Made by a program: the position numbers and the translations under genes. 64,000 nt of DNA, from NCBI GenBank assembly GCA_017450645.1, contig JAFSTE010000011.1, forward strand, positions 1 through 64,000. The letters run 5' to 3'. Each line of letters begins with the position of its first letter. Position 1 is the stretch's first letter. The notes under the pieces are model-generated. The model worked only from the letters and a program-made list of their open reading frames with translations, was not told the DNA's origin and did not search any database. This DNA comes from Eubacterium sp. (GTDB lineage Bacteria; Bacillota; Clostridia; Oscillospirales; Acutalibacteraceae). Below are positions 50,386-60,355 of the stretch, in pieces.

Positions 50386-51813
50386 TTATGTATTTTGATA
50401 ATACCCGGTGATTTTATCCTTACGCCTTAGCACCTCGTCAAAATCGGAGATGTATTCATAAGGATATTTATAATTATATACTCTTTGGATATTGTTATAA
50501 GAGTCTTTTTTTAGCTTTGTAACAGCTCCCGCGCCGCAGGACAAAACGCTGTGTGTTTCGTCCATCATATAGATATTATATCGGCACTCCTTACCCTCTT
50601 TTGCGTATCCCACATTTTCGAGGTTGCCGAGCGACTTGCTCTGGCGGTACATATAATAAGGATTATAGCCGTCAGCTTTTAGGTAGCTGTAGGCAAAATC
50701 GACCATCTTTGCGGCTGTGTTTTTATCGTCGGGGTTAAAAAGCTCGTTTTCGGTAACGAGAAACGCAGCGCTTTTCAGAGCAAGGTTATGTACCGTTATC
50801 GACTCAGCGCCGAGCGAAACAGCCTTTTTTATACCGCTTTTAAAGGAGTCAAGGCTCTCGCCTGCAAGCCCCGCGATAAAGTCCATATTGATATTATCAA
50901 AGCCGACCTTTTTTGCAAGCTCAAAAGCGTTAACGGTCTGCTCGGTAGTGTGACGGCGCCCTGCTTTTTCGCGCACCTCGTCGTTAAAGGTCTGAGGATT
51001 AATGCTTATCCTGTTAACGCCGAGCGACCAAAGGGCTTCGAGTTTTTCTTTATCTACGGTGTCGGGTCTGCCCGCTTCAACGGTAAACTCCGTATCCTTG
51101 CGTACATCAAATCCGTCGCGCACCGCGCCGATAACCCGGCGAAGCTGTGCAGCGCTAAGCGTAGTAGGAGTTCCGCCGCCGAAATACACGCTCTCAAGCT
51201 TTAAGTCAAGCGTCTTTGCAATCTCCGCCGTTTTGGAAATTTCAAGGCACAAAAGCTCAACATACTTATCTATTAACTCGCCCGCGTTTTCGATACTGTG
51301 CGACACAAAGGAGCAGTACGCACACCGCGTAGGACAAAACGGGATAGAGATATAAAGCGAAAACGATTTAGGCGTAGACTGAGCTATAATCGCATTTTCC
51401 CGATGCATAACTTCGAGCGCAAGCTCAACCTTCTCAGGCTCAACCAAACTTGACAAAAATTCCTCTTTTGCTGCCGCTTCGCCGAGTTGCTCCGCCTTTG
51501 AGTGCATAAGCCTTGCGGGTCGTACTCCGTAGAGTATTCCCCAGGGCGGTTTAAAACCGATGACCTCGCTGAGCACATCAAACATAAGAAGCGACAGCTC
51601 TTTTGCAATATCAAAGCTGCCGTCGGTCGTCCTGCTTTTTGTAAGTGATTTTGAATAGACCTTAGCGCTGACGGTAAGGGTATTACCCTGCTTTTCGCAA
51701 ACGACCTCAATATCGGATGCGCCCTTTGTCTCAATTTTTTCAAGAGGAAAAAACATCGTGGCGATTTTAGTGGTGTGATATTCAAAATCGTGATTAATAT
51801 TCTTTAAAATCAT
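50386..51813 (-). CDS. hemZ: HemZ-type oxygen-independent coproporphyrinogen III oxidase-like radical SAM protein
   Basis: 475 aa. The radical SAM Cys motif is in CPTRCAYCSFVSH, with YFGGGTPTTLSAAQL, EAGRPDTV and NINMDFIAGLAGE next, all typical of the HemN/HemZ family. The extra 165-residue N-terminal domain (…PPWGILYGVRPARLMH…) is the HemZ feature. It overlaps the MBL hydrolase gene by 4 bp at the end of the rel-dtd run, as in other Clostridia. No other heme genes are in view. Confidence 0.93.
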   Translation of the reverse strand: MILKNINHDFEYHTTKIATMFFPLEKIETKGASDIEVVCEKQGNTLTVSAKVYSKSLTKSRTTDGSFDIAKELSLLMFDVLSEVIGFKPPWGILYGVRPARLMHSKAEQLGEAAAKEEFLSSLVEPEKVELALEVMHRENAIIAQSTPKSFSLYISIPFCPTRCAYCSFVSHSIENAGELIDKYVELLCLEISKTAEIAKTLDLKLESVYFGGGTPTTLSAAQLRRVIGAVRDGFDVRKDTEFTVEAGRPDTVDKEKLEALWSLGVNRISINPQTFNDEVREKAGRRHTTEQTVNAFELAKKVGFDNINMDFIAGLAGESLDSFKSGIKKAVSLGAESITVHNLALKSAAFLVTENELFNPDDKNTAAKMVDFAYSYLKADGYNPYYMYRQSKSLGNLENVGYAKEGKECRYNIYMMDETHSVLSCGAGAVTKLKKDSYNNIQRVYNYKYPYEYISDFDEVLRRKDKITGYYQNT

Positions 51814-52430
51814 AGCGCCCTCATCATAGGGTTGTAGCGACGCTCGTGCTCAAGGGTAGAAAGCTCCTCGTGCCCTGTCATAACCTTAAAGTCGCCGTCA
51901 AGCTCCTTTAGCTTTTTTACAGAAGCGGTAAGCTCGCCAAGGTCGCCGCCCGGAAAATCCACGCGTCCGTACGACTCGCAAAACAGCGTATCGCCCGTAA
52001 AGAGATAGTCGCCGCAGATATAGCACATACCTCCCTTTGTGTGGCCCGGGGTGGCGAGTGCTTTTATTTTTAAAGCGCCAAGTACAATCTCGTCGCCGTC
52101 GGATACGGTTTCGTAATCCGAAACGCTGTTTTGCGAAAAGCCGCAAAACGCGCCGAGCGAGAGCTTACCCGACTGAAGCATAGGGGCGTCCTCTTTTGAA
52201 ATATAAACCTTACAGCCGTATTTGTCGCATACCTCTTTAACGCCGAGAATATGGTCAAAATGTCCGTGAGTAAGGATAATATATTTAAGCTCGGTATCGC
52301 CTATAAGCTTTACCATCTTATCGCTGTATTCAGGACAGTCAATAAGTGCCGAACAGTTTGTACTCTCGTCAACGATTAAAAACGCGTTATTCGCCATCGA
52401 GCCGAAGGTGTCAAATTTAACTTTCATCAT
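51810..52430 (-). CDS. MBL-fold metallo-hydrolase (glyoxalase II-like)
   Basis: 206 aa. The metallo-beta-lactamase metal motif [11 protein letters not shown] (HxHxDH), the third His in [11 protein letters not shown], the Asp in FTGDTLF and a final His in MTGHEE are all present. It resembles YqgX/GloB-type thioesterases; the substrate is unknown. It starts on the last bases of dtd (ATGATG over TGA), a tight translational coupling. Confidence 0.92.
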   Translation of the reverse strand: MMKVKFDTFGSMANNAFLIVDESTNCSALIDCPEYSDKMVKLIGDTELKYIILTHGHFDHILGVKEVCDKYGCKVYISKEDAPMLQSGKLSLGAFCGFSQNSVSDYETVSDGDEIVLGALKIKALATPGHTKGGMCYICGDYLFTGDTLFCESYGRVDFPGGDLGELTASVKKLKELDGDFKVMTGHEELSTLEHERRYNPMMRAL

Positions 52431-52876
52431 AACTCCCTGCTGTCAAGAATTATTGTTACAGGTCCGTCGTTTACAAGCTCGACCTTCATATCAGCGCCGA
52501 ACTCCCCTGTTTCAACGCGCTTTACTCCCGCGTCTTTTAGTCCCTGAACAAAGTATTCGTAAAGCGGTATTGCTTCGCTCGGCTGAGCTGCGCCGATAAA
52601 TGACGGGCGCCTGCCGTGCGAGCAGTCGGCTGCAAGTGTGAACTGCGAAATAACGAGCATTTCGCCGTCGACATCGAGCGAGGACAAATTCATCTTACCG
52701 TTTTCGTCCTCAAAAATACGGAGATACGGCACTTTTTTAAGGAGCTTATCCGCATCGGCTTTTGTATCGCCCTCGACAACGCCGAGCAAAATCATAAAGC
52801 CCTTGCCGCACTCGCCGCAAACCTCGCCGTCAATTTTAACATTAGAATAGGTAACTCTCTGAATAACTGCTTTCAT
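52427..52876 (-). CDS. dtd: D-aminoacyl-tRNA deacylase
   Basis: 149 aa, full length. It frees tRNA from D-amino acids and misloaded Gly. The catalytic SQFTL segment ([12 protein letters not shown]) and the C-terminal NDGPVTI Gly-Pro motif are present. It starts at the base next to the rel stop codon. Confidence 0.97.
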   Translation of the reverse strand: MKAVIQRVTYSNVKIDGEVCGECGKGFMILLGVVEGDTKADADKLLKKVPYLRIFEDENGKMNLSSLDVDGEMLVISQFTLAADCSHGRRPSFIGAAQPSEAIPLYEYFVQGLKDAGVKRVETGEFGADMKVELVNDGPVTIILDSREL

Positions 52877-55081
52877 TTATAAATCCGTTCTTTCGATTAA
52901 ATAAACACCCTGAATTTTATTAAGCATTTTAATAATGCTTTCAAGATGCTCCTTGCCGTTAACGGCAATAGTCATAGTTGTAATACAGTTTCCGTCGCCA
53001 AGCTCGCGCGCATTAATTGAGTGAATCTTAACATGAGCGCCTGCAAGCGCGGTTGTTATATCAAGCACAACGCCGTCGCGGTTAATCGCCCACACGCTGA
53101 TAGACGAGCGCGCTTCGACCTTAATGTCCTTATCCCAGTGCGCCATTACCCAGCGCTCGGGCTCGCTCGCAGACTCGATATCCTGCGGAACATTTTTACA
53201 GTCGCGGCGGTGAATAGTAAGTCCGTGACCTCTTGTAATAAAGCCGATAATAGGCTCGCCCGGCAGCGGGTTACAGCACTTGCCCATATTAATAAGGCAG
53301 TTGTCGATACCCTCAACAATAACGCCGCCCGAGGATTTATTGCTCTCGGTGTTTGCGGAGACTTCAAGGTCGGTTGACTTAACCTCTTCCTTAACAGCTT
53401 CTTTATAATTACGGTTATACTCGTCCTTAATTCCGGGAATAAGGCGGGTAAGCTGAATACCGCCGTAGCCTATCGCGGCAAAGAAATCGTCTATTGTATT
53501 AAGATGCTGACGCTCGGCAATTTTTTGTAAGAAGTCTTTTAGCTCGTCTTCTTTAAGTCTTATATAATTCTTTCTGAACTCGTGCTCAACGGCTGCTCTG
53601 CCCTCGACGATGTTTTCCTCGCGGCGCTCTTTCTTAAACCAGGAACGGATTTTAGAGCGCGCCTCGCTTGTTTTAACAATTTTGAGCCAGTCTCTTGAAG
53701 GTCCCTTTCCCTGCTGGTTAGAGGTTATAATATCAACAATCTGACCGGTTTTAAGCGTAGTATCAAGCGGAACAATCCTACCGTCAACCTTAGCGCCGGT
53801 CATACGGTTGCCGACTGCCGAGTGAATAGCGTACGCAAAGTCAATAACTGTTGCACCTTTCGGCAGACACTTAACGTCGCCCTTTGGCGTGAACACATAA
53901 ACCTCGTCGATAGAGAGGTCGCCCTTAATAGTAGTAATAATATCCGACGCGTCCTCGCTGTTCTCGTTTTCAAGTACGGAATTAATCCACTTAAGCTTTT
54001 CGTCAAGCGAGTCCTTGCCGCCCTTGCCGAGCTTATATTTCCAGTGCGCCGCGATACCGAACTCCGCGGTTTTATGCATATCAAGCGTGCGTATCTGAAT
54101 TTCAAACGGCACGCCCTTATAAAGCACAGTGGTATGGAGCGACTGATACATATTAGGCTTAGGGGTGGAAATATAATCCTTAAACCTGCCGGGAAGCGGG
54201 GTGAACATATCGTGCACAATACCGAGCGCGTTATAGCAGTCAATCATTGTGTCAACGATAATTCTGACCGCGTAAATATCGTAAATTTCGCCGAGCGTTT
54301 TACCCCTGATATAAACCTTACGGAATATACCGTGAACAGACTTTACACGCGAGGTAATCCGCACATTATTAATTATCGGGGACAGCTTATCGTTAAGCTG
54401 CTGCTTGATGTCGGCAAGGAACTCCTCGCCCTCGGCGCGCTTTAAAGCAATGGAGCTTTCAATCTCCTTATACGCGACGGGGTCAAGGTAGAATACTGCC
54501 AAATCCTCAAGCTCCTCTTTGAACGCACGGATACCTAAGCGGTGCGCGATGGGAGCATATATTTCGAGCGTTTCGAGTGATTTTTCCCTCTGTTTATGAG
54601 GCGGCATATGCTGCAGGGTGCGCATATTGTGCAGCCTGTCGGCAAGCTTGATAATAACGACTCGCACGTCCTGGTTCATCGCGATGAACATTTTGCGGAT
54701 ATTCTCTGCCTGCTGTTCTTCTTTGGTGGTGAGGGATACCTGAGTAAGCTTTGTAACGCCGTCAACGAGAAGAGCAACCTCGTCGCCGAACTCAGCTCTG
54801 ATGTCGTCAAGCGTGCTGTCGGTGTCCTCTACGACATCGTGCAGAAGCGCCGCTATGATACACTCGTTATCCATACCGATATCAAACAGAATTTTTGCAA
54901 CCGCTACGGGGTGCATAATATACGGCTCGCCGCTTCTTCTGCGCTGGTCCTTATGCGCGTTATACGCTATATCGTACGCCTTTTTAATCTTGTCGGCGTC
55001 GTAGTATGAGTTCTTTTTTACCTCTTCAAAAAACTCGTCAAAATGGTCGTCATATTCAGTTTTGAGAGTGTCGTTAGTCAT
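52877..55081 (-). CDS. rel: Bifunctional (p)ppGpp synthetase/hydrolase Rel
   Basis: 734 aa. Order: HD hydrolase domain with intact RSGEPYIMHPVAVA and ALLHDVVEDTD; synthetase domain with RVKSVHGIFRKVYIRG and YAVRIIVDT; TGS domain (VFTPKGDVKCLPKGATVIDFAYAIHS); zinc-finger/helical region with CLINMGKCCNPLPGEPIIGFITRGHGLTIHRRDC; and C-terminal ACT. Intact HD residues mean it can both make and destroy the alarmone. It overlaps recJ by 8 bp and lies in a run that begins with histidine genes. Confidence 0.97.
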   Translation of the reverse strand: MTNDTLKTEYDDHFDEFFEEVKKNSYYDADKIKKAYDIAYNAHKDQRRRSGEPYIMHPVAVAKILFDIGMDNECIIAALLHDVVEDTDSTLDDIRAEFGDEVALLVDGVTKLTQVSLTTKEEQQAENIRKMFIAMNQDVRVVIIKLADRLHNMRTLQHMPPHKQREKSLETLEIYAPIAHRLGIRAFKEELEDLAVFYLDPVAYKEIESSIALKRAEGEEFLADIKQQLNDKLSPIINNVRITSRVKSVHGIFRKVYIRGKTLGEIYDIYAVRIIVDTMIDCYNALGIVHDMFTPLPGRFKDYISTPKPNMYQSLHTTVLYKGVPFEIQIRTLDMHKTAEFGIAAHWKYKLGKGGKDSLDEKLKWINSVLENENSEDASDIITTIKGDLSIDEVYVFTPKGDVKCLPKGATVIDFAYAIHSAVGNRMTGAKVDGRIVPLDTTLKTGQIVDIITSNQQGKGPSRDWLKIVKTSEARSKIRSWFKKERREENIVEGRAAVEHEFRKNYIRLKEDELKDFLQKIAERQHLNTIDDFFAAIGYGGIQLTRLIPGIKDEYNRNYKEAVKEEVKSTDLEVSANTESNKSSGGVIVEGIDNCLINMGKCCNPLPGEPIIGFITRGHGLTIHRRDCKNVPQDIESASEPERWVMAHWDKDIKVEARSSISVWAINRDGVVLDITTALAGAHVKIHSINARELGDGNCITTMTIAVNGKEHLESIIKMLNKIQGVYLIERTDL

Positions 55082-57101
55082 CGTTTAATCTCTCCCTGAG
55101 TTTAGTTAGAACCTGAGTTTCCTCAAGATTAGCCTTGCCGCTGACTTTATTAAGAGTCAGCGTATTTCTGTTCATTGACAGAATACCCGACTGTATAAAA
55201 GCCTTAACGGCATAAACCGTCTGGGCGTAGGTGATTTTATTTTGCAATCTGAAATACAGACTGTCTACCGAGGCAGAAAAGCCGCCGTTAGTCTTAATAT
55301 ACTTATACACCGCTTCAAAAGCGTTCCTGTCGGGATAAAGGGATTTGTCGCCCCTGCCTGTAATTCTGAAAAGCTCGTAAGCGTTTTTCTCCGTTAAATA
55401 CTTATCGTCGTCAATTCCGCTAAGGCAGATGTCAAGCGCCTGCAGCGAAAGATAGGTATTATTATACTTAACATTTTTAGACACCCTGAGAGCTACATTA
55501 ACTTTATCGCCCGCTGCTACCTCCAGCTCCTTAGGCGAGACGGAAAACCTTGCAACCTTAAAGCGCTTTGAGTCCTTTTCAAGCTCGATAAGCGAGTGCT
55601 TGCCTTCGCTCAGCGGTGAAATATTAGTAACTGTCGCGCCGTAAACCGCAAAGGTCGGATACGGGTTATTTTCGCCGTAGGGTTCAAGCGCAGCCAGCTT
55701 ATCAACAAGTTCAATATTTAAATTATCGGGCGTTACCTCGCAGTCAATCTCGAGCTCAACGCTCGGCATGATATCGTAGTTTTCAAGTGCAAAACGGTTA
55801 ATGTCGCGCCTGAACTGCTCGACCTTATCCTCGGGCATTGTTACACCCGCAGCGAGCGGATGTCCGCCGTATTTAATAAGATAATCGCTGCAGTAGCTAA
55901 TCGCTTCAAAAATATTAAAGCCCTTAACAGACCTTGCCGAGCCCCTTGCAATACCGTCGCTGTCAACGCCGATTATGAAAGCAGGCTTGCCGTAGCGCTC
56001 AACGATATGGCTTGCGACAATACCGATAACTCCCTGGTGAAAATTAGTGCCGCTGATTACAATTACGCGGTCAAAAACAAGCCGCGGGTTTTGTTTAATC
56101 TGCTGTTCAATCTCAGAGAGTATACCCTTTTCGATAGTCTGTCTTTGCGTATTCTTTTCACAAAGGAGGTTGTATTTATTCTGCGCGTCAGCGCTATCCT
56201 CGCTGAGCAAAAACTCAACCGCGTCGGCAGCGTTACCGATTCTGCCCATAGCGTTAATCCTTGGGCAGAGCTGAAACGCAACATCGTTAGAGGTTATCGT
56301 TTTATCGCCCGCAACGGAATTAGTATAAAACGAAACGGACTTGCGGGGATTATTATTTATCTTATCAAGTCCGAGTTTAACAAAGGTTCTGTTTTCGCCG
56401 ATAAGCGGTACGACATCCGCGAAAGTGCCTATCGCAACGAGGTCGATATACTCGTCATAAAGAGCTTTTATATCGTCCTCTTCTATAGCGCAAATCAATT
56501 TAAAAACGACGCCGACTCCGCAGTAGTCGCGAAATTCAAGCTCGTTATCCGTTCTATGAGGATTAACTACCGCTTCAGCTCTCGGAAGCGTATCGGAGAG
56601 CTGGTGGTGGTCGGTCACTACAAGGCGCATACCGAGCGAGTAAATATACTCCGCTTCCTCAACTGAGCTGATACCGTTATCCACCGTAACTATAAGGTCA
56701 GCGCCCTGCGCCTTAATTTTATCTATAGCCTTTATATTTAGGCCGTAGCCCTCGCTGAGTCTGTCGGGGATATAGTAAAACACATCTGCGCCGAGCTTTT
56801 TAAGGTAAGACACCAAAAGAGCCGTAGAAGTGACGCCGTCGCAGTCGTAGTCGCCAAAAACGCAAATCCTGTCGCCGCAAAAAGCAGCGTCGGACACGAC
56901 AAAAGCAGCCTCCTCCATATCCGCAAAGCAAAGCGGAGAAACCGTTTCAAAGCTGTCCGAAAGAAAGCTTGAAACGGCTGAGGGGCTGTCTATTCCCCTT
57001 GCGTAAAGCAATTTAAGAATAAACGGGTCAATATTCAGTTCCTTTGACAGCGATACAAAGTCGCCCTGTACGCTGCGCTCGGTCCAGATTTTATGTGCCA
57101 T
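55074..57101 (-). CDS. recJ: Single-strand DNA exonuclease RecJ
   Basis: 675 aa. It has the DHH phosphoesterase motifs FGDYDCDGVTSTALL, VDNGISSVEEA, VVTDHHQLSDTLP and GTFADVVPL, the DHHA1 part with GVIGIVASHIVERYGKPA and GGHPLAAGVTM, and an OB-like domain. The C-terminal extension after about 560 is typical of Gram-positive RecJ. Its ATG shares one base with the hisE stop (TAATG), so ribosomes may pass directly from hisE. Confidence 0.96.
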   Translation of the reverse strand: MAHKIWTERSVQGDFVSLSKELNIDPFILKLLYARGIDSPSAVSSFLSDSFETVSPLCFADMEEAAFVVSDAAFCGDRICVFGDYDCDGVTSTALLVSYLKKLGADVFYYIPDRLSEGYGLNIKAIDKIKAQGADLIVTVDNGISSVEEAEYIYSLGMRLVVTDHHQLSDTLPRAEAVVNPHRTDNELEFRDYCGVGVVFKLICAIEEDDIKALYDEYIDLVAIGTFADVVPLIGENRTFVKLGLDKINNNPRKSVSFYTNSVAGDKTITSNDVAFQLCPRINAMGRIGNAADAVEFLLSEDSADAQNKYNLLCEKNTQRQTIEKGILSEIEQQIKQNPRLVFDRVIVISGTNFHQGVIGIVASHIVERYGKPAFIIGVDSDGIARGSARSVKGFNIFEAISYCSDYLIKYGGHPLAAGVTMPEDKVEQFRRDINRFALENYDIMPSVELEIDCEVTPDNLNIELVDKLAALEPYGENNPYPTFAVYGATVTNISPLSEGKHSLIELEKDSKRFKVARFSVSPKELEVAAGDKVNVALRVSKNVKYNNTYLSLQALDICLSGIDDDKYLTEKNAYELFRITGRGDKSLYPDRNAFEAVYKYIKTNGGFSASVDSLYFRLQNKITYAQTVYAVKAFIQSGILSMNRNTLTLNKVSGKANLEETQVLTKLRERLNDD

Positions 57102-57424
57102 TACGAATTTTTATCTACCTTGTGAAATTCTTTAAGATTACCGGCTTTCTCCGCCCTTTTTCTGAGTACGGCTTCAACATCCTCTATGCTGATACCCTCG
57201 TTTACCATCATAACAAGAGTGTGGTAAATAAGGTCGCAGATTTCGCCGACGGTTTCTTCCTTAACGCCGTTTTTAGCGGCAATAACCATCTCGGTTGACT
57301 CCTCGCCAACCTTTTTAAGAATCTTGTCAATCCCCTGCTCAAAGAGATAGCAGGTGTAAGAGCCTTCCTCTTTAGCATCTCTTCTTTTAAGGATTGTTTC
57401 ATAGTCGTTACGAATATAGTCCAT
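57101..57424 (-). CDS. hisE: Phosphoribosyl-ATP pyrophosphohydrolase
   Basis: 107 aa. Second step of histidine synthesis. The MazG-like helical fold with EEGSYTCYLFEQGIDKILKKVGEESTEMVIAAKN and EICDLIYHTLVMM carries the metal-binding EExxE and ExxD. It is a stand-alone enzyme, not fused to HisI. Gap to hisI 12 bp. Confidence 0.96.
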   Translation of the reverse strand: MDYIRNDYETILKRRDAKEEGSYTCYLFEQGIDKILKKVGEESTEMVIAAKNGVKEETVGEICDLIYHTLVMMVNEGISIEDVEAVLRKRAEKAGNLKEFHKVDKNS

Positions 57425-57436
57425 ATGTTTTTCCGC

Positions 57437-57763
57437 CTATTTGTTAAATTCTATGTTGTTAAAAAAGCAGCTGTGATTTCCCGTATGGCACGCGGCGCCG
57501 GTCTGGATAACCTTAATAAGCAGCGTGTCGTCATCGCAGTCGCCTTTAATATCTACAATTTTTTGCAGATGTCCGCTTGTCGCGCCTTTATTCCAAAGCT
57601 CCTGACGCGAGCGCGACCAGAACCAGGTGTAACCCGTTTCCAAAGTCTTTTGCATAGACTCTTTATTCATATACGCGAGCATAAGCACCTCGCCGGTTGA
57701 ATCCTCCTGGATAATCGCGGGGATTAGCTCGCTCTTTTTGAAATACTTATCTAAATCTATCAT
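57437..57763 (-). CDS. hisI: Phosphoribosyl-AMP cyclohydrolase
   Basis: 108 aa from ATG 57763, 8 bp after GAGGTG; the upstream GTG 57769 overlaps that site. It opens the adenine ring of [16 protein letters not shown] gives the Mg-binding Asp triad, and [12 protein letters not shown] plus WNKGATSGH give the zinc Cys residues. It overlaps the hisA stop. Confidence 0.96.
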   Translation of the reverse strand: MIDLDKYFKKSELIPAIIQEDSTGEVLMLAYMNKESMQKTLETGYTWFWSRSRQELWNKGATSGHLQKIVDIKGDCDDDTLLIKVIQTGAACHTGNHSCFFNNIEFNK

Positions 57764-58473
57764 TTGCACACCTCAACAGCCTCTTTAAGATTAAGCGTAC
57801 CCTTATAGAGCGACTTGCCGCAGATTGCGCCGTAAAGTCCTTCGTTTTTAAGGGCGATAATGTCGTCAATATTTGTAACTCCGCCCGAAGCTGTAATGTT
57901 GCAGGATACAGCGTTATTAAGCTCTACAAGCTGTTCAATACTCGGTCCGCTGAGCGTGCCGTCCTTTGAAATATCGGTATAAATAATAGTATTAACGCCG
58001 ATATCCTCCATACGCTTTGCAAGCTCGATAAAATGCGTGTCCGAGCCCTCGGTCCAGCCCTCAGTAGCAACAAAGCCGCCCTTTGCGTCAATGCCGACGG
58101 CAATAATGTCGCCGAACTCGCCGACAGCCTCTTTAACAAGCTGAGGGTTTTTAAGCGCTACAGAACCTAAAATCACGCGGTCAATGCCGTTTTTGGCATA
58201 GAATTCGATATCCTCCATCTTACGGATACCGCCGCCGATTTCAACCTTAAGCGAGGTGTTATTCTTAACCTCTAAAAATGTTGCGCTGTTAACGCGTTCC
58301 TTTTTAAGCGAGCCGTCAAGGTCGACCATATGAATCCACTCAGCGCCAGCCTTTTCGAACTCTTTTGCGGTTTCGAGTGCGTTTTCGGCAACCTGCTCCG
58401 CGGTGGAAAAGTCGCCTTTAAAAAGCCTTACGGGCTTGCCGGATATGATATCAATAGCGGGAAAAATCAGCAT
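57760..58473 (-). CDS. hisA: ProFAR isomerase HisA
   Basis: 237 aa TIM barrel. N-terminal [19 protein letters not shown] with catalytic Asp8, [21 protein letters not shown], and [12 protein letters not shown] with the second catalytic Asp, then [11 protein letters not shown]. It overlaps hisB by one base. The partner HisF/HisH genes that normally follow are not in this operon. Confidence 0.96.
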   Translation of the reverse strand: MLIFPAIDIISGKPVRLFKGDFSTAEQVAENALETAKEFEKAGAEWIHMVDLDGSLKKERVNSATFLEVKNNTSLKVEIGGGIRKMEDIEFYAKNGIDRVILGSVALKNPQLVKEAVGEFGDIIAVGIDAKGGFVATEGWTEGSDTHFIELAKRMEDIGVNTIIYTDISKDGTLSGPSIEQLVELNNAVSCNITASGGVTNIDDIIALKNEGLYGAICGKSLYKGTLNLKEAVEVCK

Positions 58474-59051
58474 TACAGAACTCCTTTAGTCGAAAGGACG
58501 GAATTATCTGCGTTTGGCGCGATAGCGATTTTAAGCGCGTGTGCAACAGCCTTAAACATCGCCTCTATCTGGTGGTGCGCGTTTGAGCCGTAAGGCACAT
58601 CAATGTGAAGCGTAATGCCCGCGTTCATAGCAAAAGCGCGCCAGAACTCCTCGGTAACGCAGGTTTCCCAGTCGCCGCAAAGCTCCTGCTCAAAGCTCGC
58701 GTGGTAAACAAGAAACGGACGGTTAGAAATATCGAGCGACACATTAGCAAGGCTCTCGTCCATCGGGATAGAAAAGCTGCCGTAGCGCGTAATACCCTTA
58801 AACTCGCCGAGCGCCTGCTTAAACGCTGTGCCGAGCACTATGCCCGCATCCTCAGCCGTATGGTGCGTATCGACCTCGAGGTCGCCCTCAATCTTAACAT
58901 CAAGACCGAAGCCGCCGTGTACGCCGAAAGCGGTAAGCATATGGTCAAAAAAGCCGATACCTGTTTCAGCCTTAACCTCGCCGCCGTCGAGATTCAGCGC
59001 AACTTTGATTTTGGTTTCTTTTGTATTTCGTTCAACCTTTGCTGCTCTCAT
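58473..59051 (-). CDS. hisB: Imidazoleglycerol-phosphate dehydratase
   Basis: 192 aa, monofunctional (no phosphatase half). Two metal-binding repeats: GIGFFDHMLTAFGVHGG, DTHHTAEDAGIVLG, and the second DVPYGSNAHHQIEAMFKAVAHAL. One base overlap with hisA and 8 bp after hisD. Confidence 0.96.
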   Translation of the reverse strand: MRAAKVERNTKETKIKVALNLDGGEVKAETGIGFFDHMLTAFGVHGGFGLDVKIEGDLEVDTHHTAEDAGIVLGTAFKQALGEFKGITRYGSFSIPMDESLANVSLDISNRPFLVYHASFEQELCGDWETCVTEEFWRAFAMNAGITLHIDVPYGSNAHHQIEAMFKAVAHALKIAIAPNADNSVLSTKGVL

Positions 59052-59059
59052 ATTTTCAC

Positions 59060-60343
59060 CTACTCAAATCTTACTTTTATAGAATTAGCGTGCGCCGTCA
59101 AGCCCTCGCTCTCTGCGAGCTTAATAATATCGTCCTTGGACTTTCTAAGCTCGGCGCAGGTATAGTAAATAAACTGTGATTTTTTAACAAAACTGTCAAC
59201 CGACAGCGGTGAGAAAAATCTCGCCGTACCCGAGGTGGGAAGCACATGGTTCGGTCCTGCGTAATAGTCGCCGAGCGGTTCGGGTGACCAGTGACCGAGG
59301 AATACCGAGCCCGCGTTGTCAACCTTGCCGATATACTTAAGCGACTCGGAGATACAAAGCTCAAGATGCTCGGGCGCAAGCTCGTTCGCAAACTTAAGCG
59401 CCTGCTCAAGACTCTCGCACACAATGATTTCGCCGTAGTTTTCGAGCGCTTCTCTAATAATCTCCTGGCGCTCAAGCCTTTTAATCTGTTTATCAATCTC
59501 GTGCAGGGTCTGCTTAGCAATATCCGCCGAGGTGGTAAGAAGAATTGCGGAAGCGAGCTTGTCGTGCTCTGCCTGGCTCATAAGGTCAGCTGCGAGGAAC
59601 GACGGGTCAGCCGTCTTATCCGCAACTATAAGGATTTCGCTCGGACCTGCTACCATATCAATATCCACAACACCGTAAAGAAGGCGCTTTGCAGTTGCTA
59701 CAAAGATATTACCGGGTCCAACAATCTTATCTACCTTAGGTATTTTATCCGTACCGTAAGCGAGCGCTGCAACAGCCTGCGCGCCGCCAACCATAAACAC
59801 TCTGTCAACGCCTGCAACCGCAGCAGCTGCCATAATATTAGGGTCAGGCTTGCCGTCCTTTCCGGGAGGGGTTACCATAATAATCTCTTTAACGCCTGCG
59901 ATTTTAGCAGGGATAGCGTTCATAAGAACCGACGACGGATAAGCTGCTGTACCGCCCGGTACATAAATACCTACCCTGTGCAGTCCGCGAACGCGCTGAC
60001 CCATAATGACGCCGTTTTCCTCGGTAGTCATAAAGGACTGCTGCGCCTGGCGGAGATGGAACTTATAAATATTTTCCTTAGCGTTAATGATTGCCGTTTT
60101 AAAGTCGTCGTCAACCATATCGAGGTATTCGTTAAGCTCCTCTTTTTCAACTACCGCCTTTTTAGGCACACCGCCGTCAAAGCGAACAGTGTACTCGCGT
60201 ACGGCGTCGTCGCCGTTTTCCTTAACCTCTTTAATAATATTTGTGACAATGTCTACAATCTTCCGGTCGGTTTCGCCCGAACGCTTTTTTAGGTTTTCTA
60301 TTACGGAATATTCAATCTTACCGTTTGCCTTTGTGATTTTCAT
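59060..60343 (-). CDS. hisD: Histidinol dehydrogenase
   Basis: 427 aa, standard length. It oxidises histidinol to histidine in two NAD-dependent steps. Visible: GVYVPGGTAAYPSSVLM, the GPGNIFVATAKRLLYG block, DMVAGPSEILIVAD, DLMSQAEHDK with zinc ligands Gln and His, and NHVLPTSGTARFFSPLSVDSF. Confidence 0.97.
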   Translation of the reverse strand: MKITKANGKIEYSVIENLKKRSGETDRKIVDIVTNIIKEVKENGDDAVREYTVRFDGGVPKKAVVEKEELNEYLDMVDDDFKTAIINAKENIYKFHLRQAQQSFMTTEENGVIMGQRVRGLHRVGIYVPGGTAAYPSSVLMNAIPAKIAGVKEIIMVTPPGKDGKPDPNIMAAAAVAGVDRVFMVGGAQAVAALAYGTDKIPKVDKIVGPGNIFVATAKRLLYGVVDIDMVAGPSEILIVADKTADPSFLAADLMSQAEHDKLASAILLTTSADIAKQTLHEIDKQIKRLERQEIIREALENYGEIIVCESLEQALKFANELAPEHLELCISESLKYIGKVDNAGSVFLGHWSPEPLGDYYAGPNHVLPTSGTARFFSPLSVDSFVKKSQFIYYTCAELRKSKDDIIKLAESEGLTAHANSIKVRFE

Positions 60344-60355
60344 ATATATCCTCCG

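Noticed and set aside
59291..60292. 333-codon plus-strand frame opposite hisD
   Set aside because: hisD is complete and canonical on the other strand, and this frame has no recognisable domain.
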